DNA from: Cydia pomonella
Taxonomy: Eukaryota; Arthropoda; Insecta; Lepidoptera; Tortricidae
DNA length: 64,000 nt
Assembly (NCBI RefSeq): GCF_033807575.1
Contig: NC_084730.1
Location: forward strand, 5,005,986-5,069,985
Reading direction: 5' to 3'
The first letter of the stretch is position 1, and every line of letters starts with the position of its first letter. Below the pieces are notes generated by a model, which saw only the letters and a list, made by a program, of their open reading frames with translations, was not told where the DNA came from and did not search any database. A program made the translations under genes and the position numbers. Positions 38,241 to 50,900 of the stretch are shown piece by piece.

Positions 38241-38603
38241 CACAGACTTAAATTTTTAAATTATTTCTTTGGAGGCTTGGCACATGGGATTACGGATTAT
38301 ATGAGTATAAAACTCTAAAATAATGTAATTATTAAAATTGATTAATACTACCCCGCAGGAGAGGAGAGAGAAAATTCTTTTCTTCATCATGTCATGGAAA
38401 TCGTCCATTCGTGCACGTCGTCGTCGTGGCAGTCTCAACAGCATTCTGAAGCTATTATTGAACTTCATATAATTGATCCACAGGTTACAAGTGTATGTGT
38501 AAATAAAGTTTTCTTGACCCCCACAGTATGTACAACGCGCAACACGTAAGATTTTTTATTTAAACATAAATATTCGGTTTTAAGTAACAGTTTTTAATGT
38601 AAA

Positions 38604-38930
38604 CGCTGGTGGCCTAGCGGTAAGAGCGTGCGACTTGCAATCCGGAGGTCGCGGGTTCAAACCCCGGCTCGTACCAATGAGTTTTTTGGAACTTATGTAC
38701 GAAATATCATTTGATATTTACCAGTCGCTTTTCGGTGAAGGAAAACATCGTGAGGAAACCGGACTAATACCAACAAGGCCTAGTTTACCCTCTGGGTTGG
38801 AAGGGCAGATGGCAGTCGCTTTCGTAAAAAATTGTGCCTACGCCAAATCTTGGGATTAGTTGTCAAGCGGACCCCAGGCTCCCATGAGCCGTGGCAAAAT
38901 GCCGGGACAACGCGAGGAAGAAAAAAAAAA
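38604..38930 (+). mobile_element. tRNA-headed SINE with ~19-bp target duplication
   Basis: The head has A-box-like TGGCCTAGCGGTA and B-box GGTTCAAACCC, with CTTGCAA as anticodon loop (TGC, Ala-like), but the acceptor stem does not pair, so it is not a tRNA gene. Ends in a run of 10 A. Flanks GTAACAGTTTTTAATGTAAA (38584-38603) and GTAACAGTTTTAATGTAAA (38931-38949) are the target duplication. A second copy is inverted at 62225-62555. Confidence 0.9.
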
Positions 38931-39028
38931 GTAACAGTTTTAATGTAAATGACCATGTTAGCTTAAAATCATATACTGCGTATCTAATGAGGTGTCGCTC
39001 AAGCACATCGTCAAGAACCTTCGCTGCA

Positions 39029-39247
39029 ATAGGGTTGTTTCCATTTTGAAATGCTTGTATTATATAATATATATATATTTACCAAATTATGGCCTAATAT
39101 TCAATTTATTTGTGTTGTTCTCAAGTAAAAGGTACCGCATTGTCGCTTATCATAAGAACGCTCTTACAGGTTGTACGTATAGAGAGCAAGCAAATTGTAT
39201 CCTTATGGTAAGCGACTATGTGGTACCTTTTACTTGAGAACGACACA
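39029..39247. mobile_element. Foldback element and MITE fragment
   Basis: 39111-39247: GTGTTGTTCTCAAGTAAAAG and its complement CTTTTACTTGAGAACGACAC enclose a mirrored TATCATAAG / CTTATGGTA core. 39029-39062 is the left end of the 2839-3321 family. Confidence 0.8.
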
Positions 39248-39249
39248 TT

Positions 39250-40720
39250 TAATTATTATTTCTAGTAAGTACAGTTATAATAATATAAGTTTTGAATAAA
39301 GAAATTACCTCTTTTGATAGTTTATCCTTTTTATTCCAACAATCACCTAATCTTATATCAACTCAAAACTTCATATAGGTAAGTAAGGCTTATTTACAAG
39401 TTACTACAAAAACAAATAAACCGACTACTAGTTGCGATTATGTTCGCGATTTCTCTTGCGATACTTCGCAAGTTAGGGAGTCAAAATGGCGACTCACTCA
39501 TTACGTAATTTAAGTACTTGTTGCATCGTTTTCCTATTACATTTTAGGGTAATTTTTTGCGACCATGGTAACCCCATATATGATGTCATGATGACGTCAT
39601 ATATGTCTTTCTCTTACCCCTGGTCGCTCGACTTCTTGTCTAGTTATATTGTATGTCTATGGACATCCCACATCTTCGCGTGAAAGTATTGCCATTAACA
39701 ATAAATTTTAATGAAATTTTAGCACAGAGTAGGCACACAAATGACAGTACAGACTTCTATACACGTTTTCGATACTTAAGCCGTAGCCATTTAAGTGGTT
39801 GTCAAGCTGTGTATGTGTGGGTATTAGTATGTTTTTAGGGATGTGGACTTGTCGATTTCAATCATGTTATATATATCGATTTTCTCTACACAGCGGAACA
39901 GAATAGCGATTAATTGAAGCCTCAATATCTTCACTAAAAATTAACATCATAGAAATGCTAATGGATACTGAATACATTATGAATTTATGATATAATAGAA
40001 TAACTCAATTATCGCGGAAAACATATTTTAGTTGATGTCCGCCGTTGATTATTGTAATATCAGACTCACAAAATCATACTGGTTAATAAGAATATATAAA
40101 GTTGTATTCTAATGGTTATCTGGTCATTTTAGGTAAGGTCAGTATGGATAAGTGTAGCTACGGGGCAAGTGTAACTGACCTTCATATTACGTAAGCTAAA
40201 TGAGATATTGATACTGCTACGATCTGTTGTCAATGAGTACATAAACGATTAATTGAAATTTATTACTAAAGGTAACGATGTCAAGCAATTTTTAGACTGT
40301 CGTCATTTTGAAATCTCACATTTTTTTTAACACGAGTACGAGCTCATGCGTGGTATTTGGTTCTGTAAAATTCTAAACAAAATCTTCAAATCATTTATTG
40401 TAAATAGGTAAGTACTAAATATTAATATTTATACTTCAAGTAGCATTTAAAATTTCTTTTAAATAAGGGAAAATAAGAAATTAATGTGCATTTAAAAACG
40501 TAGCCTAAAAAATGAGTGACTGGGAAAGAGTGTCTATCGCACTTGAGGCAAGTGTGACTATATGTTACACTTGCCCCGTTTCAGAGATCGTAAACAATTA
40601 TTTTTTGTATTATCAATGACTAGCTTTTTACCCATGACTTTGTCTGCGTGGACTTATTAATTAACGTACCTGCCTTATTTTTTATCTCACCGGAAACACA
40701 ACATAATACATAACGTATTG
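39250..40720. other. Intergenic, nothing recognised
   Basis: No supported gene or repeat boundary. Confidence 0.5.
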
Positions 40721-40724
40721 TTTA

Positions 40725-40950
40725 GATAAAACAATAGGCGTCCAAAGTTTAAACGGCCGTTTTTGTTTTGAGTTCATAGATCAACGAATCCAGCAACATA
40801 CAAACTACTTTGATGTATTCAAAAGGTACTTAAATACAAAATACAGTACGTAGCGGCTCCCTTTTTAAATATTTATCGTTAAATTTGAACAATCACAATT
40901 ATTTTCCAGTGGCGCTAGTCAGCACGTTGATTGGCTCTTAATCGTACCAT
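40725..40950 (-). mobile_element. Half copy of the 60072-61299 palindromic element
   Basis: GGCGTCCAAAGTTTAAACGG, TCAAAAGGTACTTAAATAC and CCAGTGGCGCTAGT match one arm of the larger element and show its uninterrupted junction CCCTTTTTAAATAT. Confidence 0.8.
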
Positions 40951-41469
40951 AAAGTAAATATCTGATCTCTGATCGTACATAAAAAATGTGGCTGTGTTTG
41001 TGTGGCTACGGTGACAGCTGGCTTAGACTCCATGTTTAGAAATATTATATCTATGTTATGTTATAGAGACAGTAGAGAAAGGACGATAATCTCTCATGGC
41101 AGAACTGTTGCAAAAAGCGTCAATTATATGATATCGGGCCCGAAATCAGTCCCGTTATCGGGCCTGATAACTGTTTTCTGTTTCACGGAATATCAGCATA
41201 TCCTTAACAATATTTGAAATGTAAAAAATACTTTGTCGCTAATAGCCAAAAATGTTCAATGTTTGATATTTTGGCATATGAACCATTTCTTTTACATTTC
41301 AAATATTGTAAGCGATGTGCTGATATTTGGTGAAACGAAAAATATTCTTGCTTGGGCCCGTAATCGGGTCTGATATGAGGCCTGATAAAGTGTGAATGTA
41401 GTTGGCACTTAACCTGACCAAATTACGTAGCTTGTTTGTGGTGTGATGTCAGAAATGTTAAAACAGGGC

Positions 41470-41592
41470 TATAATATAATCGCGAAAATTGAAGTTCGTC
41501 AATTGCGGGCATTGATCTCTGTCACTCTAATTACGTCTTAATGAGAGTAAAAGAGAAAGATCCCCGCAGTTTGCGAATTTTGGTTTTCGCGG
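41470..41592. mobile_element. MITE, GCGAAAAT[TC]GAAGTTCGTCAA family (three copies)
   Basis: Ends CGCGAAAATTGAAGTTCG / CGAATTTTGGTTTTCGCG. Other copies at 43633-43925, split by another palindrome, and 45774-45894. All lie within or just upstream of the Hop1-like gene. Confidence 0.8.
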
Positions 41593-41888
41593 CAGGCCCC
41601 CAGCTACTTAGCCGGCAATAATCTAAAATCGCACGACATTTGTGGTAACGTTTGTAGAAGCCTTAGCATGATCGGAAATTTGCAACAGGAAAACTCGTGT
41701 GGAAAGGTTTTAAAACCCCGCCCTAACGCTTTGGCGGGAAACAATTGAAAAAAAAAAAACTTTCTTTCTCTTCTCATTAAATTACATTGGAATGTGTTAA
41801 CCTGGTGTTAACGAACGAAGCATTTTCATAGCATTATTATATTGTTTTACTGTTATCGGGTTAAAATACTTAAAATAAACTTTTAACC

Positions 41889-41924
41889 ATGTCCGCAACT
41901 GCAACCCAAGTCGCTACCCGTCAG
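41889..41924 (+). CDS. Hop1-like exon 1 (start)
   Basis: ATG at 41889 in context AACCATGTCC encodes MSATATQVATRQ, then a GTATGT donor in phase 0. The start is chosen because it is followed by a good donor whose phase fits the first HORMA exon. Short first exons are common; a different 5' exon cannot be excluded. Confidence 0.7.
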
Positions 41925-44900
41925 GTATGTACAATATTTTGTTTTATTTTGACCTATACCTATAATACCTACCTAGCTAGTATTGAAAATGATAGTTTAA
42001 GTTTTTGGAACGGAAATTGTATTGCGTATTTGGATAAGAAAGTAAAATGTTTGCACATATTAGCTATAACCGTGCCTGCATGCATCTGATAGAATTTTTA
42101 CTACTTTGATATTGACTAACTAAAAACAACATAAGTACTAGGAAATATAGTACTATTTGCAACAACTTGCAAAGCAGGATGACCTTGAGCATTTTTAGGT
42201 TATATTGCTAACAAAACTTACGAACTCCCAACTGCATTACCTTCTTATTTCAGGATATAGCCGAAAAGGAATGGGTAAAATTGTTCCCAAAACAAGTTAT
42301 CCAAAACTACACAAGTTCGGTGACTTTCATAAAACAACTGACAGTCGTAGCCATGAGTACCATAACATATTTGAAAAACGCGTTTCCCGAACACAGCTAC
42401 AATAGTGAGTCATTCGCAGGGCTTAGGTTGAAGTTGTTGAAGGAGAAATGTGCGGATGATATGGCTCAGTTTTTGACTTCTTCGTTGAAAAACGTGTTTC
42501 ACGCTTTCGACAGGAAATATGTAAGTACCTTTCAGTGGTGTGCGTATCTAGGGGCACGGTAGTGCCCCCGCCAAGACGAGCAAAGCGAAGCGTTTTTATT
42601 GAACTCTCATAATGTGTTTGGATTATACCAGAAAAACAAAATTCTCGGGATATAATGTCAATTAATAGTGGACTTATTAAGGTTAAAAAAATCAAATAGC
42701 AGAGCTCTCATACTTTCGACTTTATTCATATCTAAAAAAACCCCGACTGTCTTACTCACTCACTCATTCACACACTGATGATCATTAAAACCCTTAGGGT
42801 ACTTCCTGAAGTTTTTCCAAAAAAGATAAATTTTTTGCCCTAAGGGGATGAAAAGGGGAGTGGAATTTTTGTATGGGAAATCAATAACAGCTTAACCAAT
42901 TTAGTTGAAATTTGGTATGTACAGTCAGCTAAGAAAGTGATTTAACGTTATTTATTTATTTTCAAACACATCACCACTTTTCGACTCAATTTGTCAAGTA
43001 ATAGACTCGAAAAGTTGTAAATCATTTTCTTGGCTGACTGTACATAGTTTTTGTTACGGGGAAGGATATAGAATAGTATTCAACCCCAAAATCAGTCAGT
43101 AGGGGTGAAAAGAGGGAGGAAAAGGGCATTAGGGGGAAAAGGGGTTGAAGTTTATATGGGAATCAGTAAAAAAAGCATTTTTAAAAAGATTGTATTAAAG
43201 ATGCCCCCAGAAACGTATTTCAGGGTTTTTAATAGTAAATCACCCCCAACCCTTTAAATTAGGGGATGGAAAATCGTCATAAGCAACTTACAAAAAGAAG
43301 TCAAATTTTAAAATGTTGCCAAGACGAAACCATAAGGCTCGCACTGTCAAAAAGTTATCAGATCTCTTGTAGAGCTAAGCTTCTCTTTCTGCAAGCCCTA
43401 ACTTGACAAACTCTACACCTAAGTCAAAATATATGGCTTGGCCGTTTCGCTATCGTTACATGGGCGTAAGGTGAAAAATTTATTCACTATTCAGTGCGAG
43501 TCTTATGGTTTCGTCTCGGCAACATTTTACATGAAATGTTTTTGATGGGATAACCCTTTGACTGCTAAAGACGGCAGATGACGCGTGCGGCCACAGTTCA
43601 ATGTCAACCTTTGTGCATTCCGACCGGCTATAACCGTGAAAATCGAAGTTCGTCAATAGGCGGGTCCACACAGAGCGAGCATACGCGCGAGGCAATTTCC
43701 TCACGCACAAACCGGCCAGTGTAGACGTGCCTCGGCCGAGGCGGCGCGCTCATGCGAAGAAAACGCGCGCGCCACCTCGGCCGAGGCACGTCTACACTGG
43801 CCGGTTTGTGCGTGAGGAAATTGCCTCGCGCCTAATTACGGGCATTTTTTTTCTGTCACTCTAATCACGTCTTAGTGAGAGTAAACGAGAAAGATTCCCG
43901 CAATTTCGGTTTTCGCGGTAGGCCCCAAGGTTCACGAGGACGCGTCGTGCACGATAGGCGTGGCGTTCAAAGGGTTCATACATGTTTATTCCCTACTACA
44001 CGGTTGGTAGTTTTCGACCGTGGAGTAAGTAGTTTGCACCAAATTGTAAGTATAGCGCCCGTCCGATGTCAGGGTGAACTTGAATCTTGATTGCCGCCAG
44101 CCATTTCGTAGGCGCTTTATGGAATTTTATACTATTTCGGCCTACATTTTGGGGTTCCGTGGTCACGTGGTGGTGGTATTCAAATATAATGGCTCCTCTA
44201 CACGATGGCCTAGAGCTGGACCAAGGAGATGGCTATGCGATGGTTATGGCTCCCCTACATGATGTCCCAGCGCTGGATCAGCGAGATGGCCATGCGATAG
44301 TTGAGAGCACGCACGCACTATGGAATCGGCCACGTGTAGATGCGTACGCACCATCGTTGGCCCACTGCCTTTGACATGCGGACGAAAAATCGACACCGTG
44401 GCCATTCCATCGCCATCCCGCCGCGACATAAAGCCATCAGACACCACTATCCTCCCCACACTGGCCCATCTTAGTGGGCCAGTATGATGGCCCATCGTGT
44501 ATAGGAGTCATCACGGATCACATTCTTATTGCGACGGTAACAAGTGTGCGTTACCATAGCGTTACGATATATTTGCATTGACTTATATATGTGGCTTTCC
44601 AATAGATAAGGGTAATTCTGCTTGAAGTGCAATAAGGATGGTTCCATCTGAAATTCCAATAGAAATTCTAACAAAAACGTCCTTACTGCAGATGTAGCAT
44701 GAGGACCCTCTGATGGAAAGTTAAGACGGGCCTTACGGGCGAAACGAAGTGGGCCTTACAAAATTAAAAATACACATGGAGAAGGGACCGTCCGCTTCCC
44801 TTTTAACTAATTTTGAGACTTGAAAATTTTATGAATCAATAAAGGGACATCTTACACAAATTGACTATGTTCCACGGTAAGCTCAAGAAAGCTTGTGTTG

Positions 44901-47900
44901 TGGGTACTCAGACAACGATATACATATATATTATACAAATACTTAAATACATAGAAAACAACCCAGGAACAAATATCTGTACTCATCACACAAATAAATG
45001 CCCTTACCGGGATTCGAACCCAGGACCATCGGCTTTATAGGCAGGGTCACCCACTAGGCCAGACCGGTCGTCTAATAAGGGGGTAATAATTAATAAACCT
45101 TGTTATTCCACAGGTTCACCAGCTAGCCCTCTGCTTCTACGATGGCAATTACGACGCCGAGAAACTCATAGAATACCACATCTTCGAGTACTCATACAAA
45201 TCTGAAGGCGTGTGCCTGAACGTCAACTCTAGGAACAGGAACAACAATAACGTATTTTATACTAGAGTTTTTGCTTGTAGCTGATCTCATGGCTACTCTA
45301 CACGCTGGCCCACTAAGATGGGCCAGCATGTAGATGTAGTTGCCGTAGTGGTGTCAGATGGCTTATAGCGCGGCGGGATGGCGATGGGATGGCTACGGGG
45401 CGGTTTTTAATCCGCACATCAAAGGTAGTGGGCCAGCGATGGTGCGTACGCATTTACACGTGGCCCATTTGATAGTGCGTGATCTCAACCTTTGCATGGC
45501 CATTTTGCTGGGCAATCCCATCGTGTAGAGGAGCCATCAGATTTCATGGTTCGTCTACAAAATGGGCCATGATGGATGATTAAAACGCTTGATTGTTAGC
45601 GATTGTTTAGACACATGCACGATCATCGGCACGCATTCCTCTAATGTGTGTGCACAATTGTGTGGAGACCATAATCGTCTGTGAATGGTCATCATTGTGA
45701 TCATTGCCTGTAATTGTGGATAATCTGTGAATTCTCATCACTATAGACTGCGTGCCAGGTGCCAGAGCTATAACCGCGAAAATCGAAGTTCGTCAATTGC
45801 GGGCATTTTTCTCTGTCACTCTAATTACGTCTTAATGAGAGTAAAAGAGAAAGATCCCCGCAATTTGCGAATTTTGATTTTCGCGGTAGGCCCCCAGGTA
45901 CCGGCGCTTGTGCGCGGAAAAGGGCTTGTGCATAAATCACGCGAGATTTTTTTGGCTACTTTTTTGACCCCCCCCCCCCCCCCCCCCTCCCTCTTGGTGA
46001 TATTTGGTGAGGTTCTTGGCTATTAACCCCCCTCCCCCACATAACCTCACGTGTATTTATATTTTCATTCGACCTAATTTTAAGATAATTAGTATTGTAT
46101 AATTTTATATACAGAAAATCTTGTTTATACTCGTTATTTTTAAGTGCCAAGTTTTTTTTATAGCACGACGGTGGCAAACAAGCATACGGCCGCTACTCGA
46201 TGCTAAATGTCGACTGCGAAAATAATAAGCATTTTATTTTGGTACGAAAACTAATGTATGGAGTGAGCACTATTACTTCTAATTTCCCTATGACTAGGCG
46301 GGGTCCACAGAGAGCTAGCATACGCGCGCGTATTCTCGTTCTGTGTGGCCCTACCGACGTTCTTTTAAGAGGCTGTCAATACCTAAAGCGCGCACACTGT
46401 CTATATGTATCGGAGTAAATGAGATAGCACTGTCGCATGTTACTGGGCCTGGGCAAGGGAATAATAAGAAAAATATTTAAATAAAAAAAAGTGGATTATT
46501 ACTGTAATATTTTACTCAACCACGGTTTAGATATAAATGTTTTGAAATTGTGATTTTAATTGCAGACCCATAAGTCAAAACAATAAAGACAGAACCGTTT
46601 AATTGTGATTTTAAGGCCAATCTTTGCAATTATTTTCTATCGAGCCGATTTCGTTCAATCGTGTATCGAGTACAACCACGGTCTTTGAAATATAATTAAT
46701 ATGAACATATATTTTTCTTACTTGACTAAAACAAATAGTCTTTCTTAAAAAAACTGTTTAAGTAACAACATCAATTTCAAGGACATTGGGTGTTGACAGC
46801 CTCTTAAGTGTCTTTATGACATAAGTTAGTTCAGTAAGTTTTTATCATTTATTTAAGAGGGCGCTAATCGTCCAGTGGTGCCCTCACTAGGGCAATTGTG
46901 TTATATAAAAACCAATACAAAAAATCAAATTTTTATTCTATTCCATATGAAGAAATCAATGCAGTGGTCCGTGGAGTCAGTGCAGAACAGAACAATTATG
47001 CTCGTGAGGGCTCTGTTGACCTTCGTGCATCAGAACTGCCAGGACGCATTGCCTCTTCAGTACGACATTAGCCTTCGAATATATTACAATGAAGGTAAGC
47101 TTTACTTTCTCATATTAGACTGTCCTGATTGTCCACACATATTAGTGCTTCTGTCGTTTCTTGCTCCATCTCGAACTCTCAGAAAACCCATTAATCCTCT
47201 CTGTCCCCCTCTTATGGTTCCTCTACACGATGGCCCAGCACAGGCCAGTCCAAGGGACGCATTTATGCGTTAGAGGGAGTAAGTGATATTGCTATCTCAT
47301 TCCACCGCATAGCTACGTCCCTTAGACTGGCCTACGCTGGGCCATCGTGAAGAGGAGCCCTTAGACGAACTGTTCTTGGCAGCAACTCACCCATGCCGCG
47401 GTTATGTGAGATTCTAACCCCCTTATTCATAAACGTGTACTAAAGTTACGATGCCGCTGATCATCGTTTGTCCCTTTCCGACGTATTGGTATGATGGAAA
47501 GGGATAAACGATGATCAGCGGCATCGTAACTTTAGTACACGTTTATGAATAAGGGGGTAAATGTATGCAGTGATCATAGGGATACACTTTGTTTTTGAAG
47601 TGAAAACTTCTTTAGCGGCGCTGTGCACTTTTTGTGATTGGCAAAAAAAATTCGACAGGTCACGTGACCGACAGATTCGTCAGATTGAAAATTCGTAAGA
47701 CGGACACGACACGGACCTGATCGAAAAACTGTTACAATGTCATTTCATTGAAGCCAGGAGAGTCGAGAGTGTAAGAGTCGTTGAAATTCTGGATGGAAGT
47801 TGATTTTTCTGAGAGATAAACTTTTTAATGTTAAATAATTGTAATAGTTCTGAAGTGTTAAAATTTTAATGTAATATAAATTGTCATGTTTTTGTACGAT

Positions 47901-50900
47901 AGCGCAATAAATGAATATTGTATTTGACCACATAAATGATACTACTTTTATCATGATAATTAAAGCAATTCGTGCAAAATTATTCCCTAATCATTCCAAA
48001 ATATCAAAAATAAACAACTACGTTAATATTAAATGTTTTCACTTCTGCCGGCAGCGGCACTCCTGGAGTCAGATTTGTTTCGTCATCAAATTATCTTGTT
48101 CTAAAATACTGGTCATTCCCGCACGCGTGCGGGATAGTAGCACAATATGTACTGTAAATAACATTGCATTATACATAGTTAAGTTTTATTTGGCGGATCT
48201 TTTTTGTTTTTTTCTTTGTATGAAATGCACGTGGTGATCTCATGGAGTCTCATCGGAAGATCAGCGCTGGAAGTCGTCAGCAACATGCTGAGACGAGGCC
48301 ATTTCATGACACCTTATTCATCTTACCACATTTTCCTATTTGTGAATTGATTGTTTGTGTTTACGAATAAAAATTTTCTACTTCATCGCGTCCGGAACTC
48401 GGGAATTCACTACTTGACAGTTTTTTTGTAAATAATGACAATCGATCTTGATTTTCCTGAGGATCAAATATAGGACTCATGGCATTTAAGCAACAGAAAG
48501 GTTAGAAATGAGAGTTAAGGTTAGAAATGTGACGTCACATTACATTAGTCTGTCCTAAATGTATGGAAGATCGAGAAAATTGTTATTTTGACTCTGAAAT
48601 ATTGCGTTTATTTATGTATGTATTTTTCAATAAACCATACTAGGTACCGTTAAATACGCCAACTTTGCCACCAGGGGGATCATTGCCCAAAATACAATTT
48701 CTAAGGCAATCTACTAATAGGTATCTAAAAAAGTTACAAAATTATGGCAACATTGATGACATTGGTAGAAAGTAAACTATACCTGTGGCAACACAGAATA
48801 GCGCGTGCACTCCTGACTTCATTCAGTAACCAGTCGGGACTTGTCGAGTACGGAGTGTATTTTTGCGGGCCAATTACTGAGAAATTTTGGAAGGGAATTG
48901 TACATCATGGCGAATACACAGGTATGTTGAATCGATTGTATGTAATGTAAAACCATGAGCTGAGTATTTTGATGCTAGGTTCGTTACTGTAACTAGTATA
49001 TTACAAAAGTTATGCTGATGGGCAAAATTACCCAGTAATGTACCGTCGTATGAGTGTCAACATTGCCCGCAGTAAAAAAATGCTTAGGGTTGACACTTTT
49101 TTTTTTATTAATGTGCAAATCTTTCAATATTTGTATGTACGTACATATGTTCCGATCAAATCTTGCAAGCCATTTTTCGACCACTTTTTGGTATCCGATT
49201 GAGCTGAGATTATAGCATACTACTTCTACTTCTACTACCAGTGACAATACAATCTGGTAGTGACATTCTGGTTCAACCGGGATCGTCTCCACATGAGGAA
49301 TCCTTTTTTTTTCTATGGTTAATATATAATGGAGTCGAAAACTATAGTTTCATTTTTGATTACTGGCCGTTTTTCAGAAAAAAAATGAATAACTATTTTG
49401 ACATACCACACGTTTGAACGCATTTATAGCTTAGATGCCTTAGTCTTCCGTAAAAAAGTGAAAAACGTAGAGTTGACAGCTGCCAGTTGTCAAATATTGC
49501 TTCCTCATTGGTTACAACTACGACTTTTTTTTTTTTTTTTTTTTTTTTTTCTTCTTCTGGCTTTTACTCCCTGCCAATTTGCACAGGGTGAATTCGCCAA
49601 TGTCGGTGTTGACTTTCACACGAGAGGAGAATGTTCGGTAATATTTTGAGCTTGTGGAAGGATGTGGTAGGGAGAACCTAAAAAACAAATAATTGTTATG
49701 GACATCACAAACGAACACATGACGTATACAATTGTTAGCAAATAAGCGGGAAGCGGATGACAGAACGTTAATAGTGCCAACATGAAGGAAGTGGGAGAGA
49801 AGAAAACCATATAAATGTATAATGTAGAGTATGTATAAAATTAAAGATATATAATTAGGTCTGAAAAGATAATACTTTATTTATAGTTTAATGTTATTTG
49901 CTTGTAAATATTTAATTAGGATAGAAGTTAGAATAGGATCCATGTAACAAAGTAGCGAGCTGAAGCATATAGGTCGTGGAACATTATCGGGCAATACATC
50001 GTACAACTACGACTTTGTTTGTACGCGGTTCAGCTGTGTGTGTGACATTTGGCAACTGGCAGCTGTCAACTCGACATTTTTACTTTTTTACGACAGACTA
50101 AGGCATCTAAGCTATAAATGCGTTCAAACGTGTGTTATGTCAAAATAAATATTCAAAAAAATATTTTTACAAAACCACAAGTAATTAAAAAAGTAGCTAG
50201 AGTTCTGAACTCCATTATGTGTCTATTAAAAAAAAATATAGTAATGGCCACTTCAGAAAACTTAAGGTAACCAATTGAAATTTGGTTGGTACATATATAG
50301 ATCTCAGTTGACAATACAAGTACAGTCAACAAAAAGCACAGTCAGCGAAAAAAAGCTATTAGATTCTGCTATTAGATTTTTATATAACGTTATTGAAATA
50401 AACAACTTTGCGCCTTATTAATATTTTTTGTTTCTTACCTACCCTACCAACTTTGTGCAAATTAATGTTCAGTTTTTATTATCTTCTCAATTTTGACAAC
50501 CCTAGCACTTTTAAATCGCTACACGCCGTTTGTATGAAGAAGAAAAAATGTACAGGCTAACATTGCCCACTCATTTTAATAGGAAAGTATTTCGAGCATG
50601 TATTATTATGTCGAGTAAATTTTTGAACCGATCGCCTTCATTGCCAAAATACTTTCATTGGTTTTTATGGCAACCAAATAAGGTCTATAGTTGCGCTAAA
50701 AATCACGGTGGGCAATGTTGGCTAAAAGTCCAGATAACTTTACCCGACCTCAAAATCGGTCATATGATGGAGAAAACGTTGACTAAAGTTAAATTTGCAG
50801 TTAAATTTAAATGCGCATGATCTCGGTGTTACCACAGATACATAAATATTTCCGAGGTTTCATACAAAAAACTAGAATTTTTTTAGTTTTTCCCAAAAAA

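Larger units (their letters stand above)
44190..45540. repeat. Cluster of CTCTACACGATGGCC elements around exon 3
   Basis: CTCCTCTACACGATGGCC, GGCCCACTAAGATGGGCC-type palindromes and GCGTACGCA motifs recur at about 44190-44500 and 45285-45540, flanking exon 3. A compact relative is at 47211-47363. Confidence 0.65.

Noticed and set aside
38604..38680. tRNA-Ala gene
   Set aside because: A and B boxes are present but the acceptor stem does not pair, and the sequence continues into a SINE body with target duplications and an inverted second copy.
50530..50820. 96-codon frame as transposase of the 48643-50930 element
   Set aside because: No DDE/DDD motif or domain visible and no upstream exon; left as non-coding.
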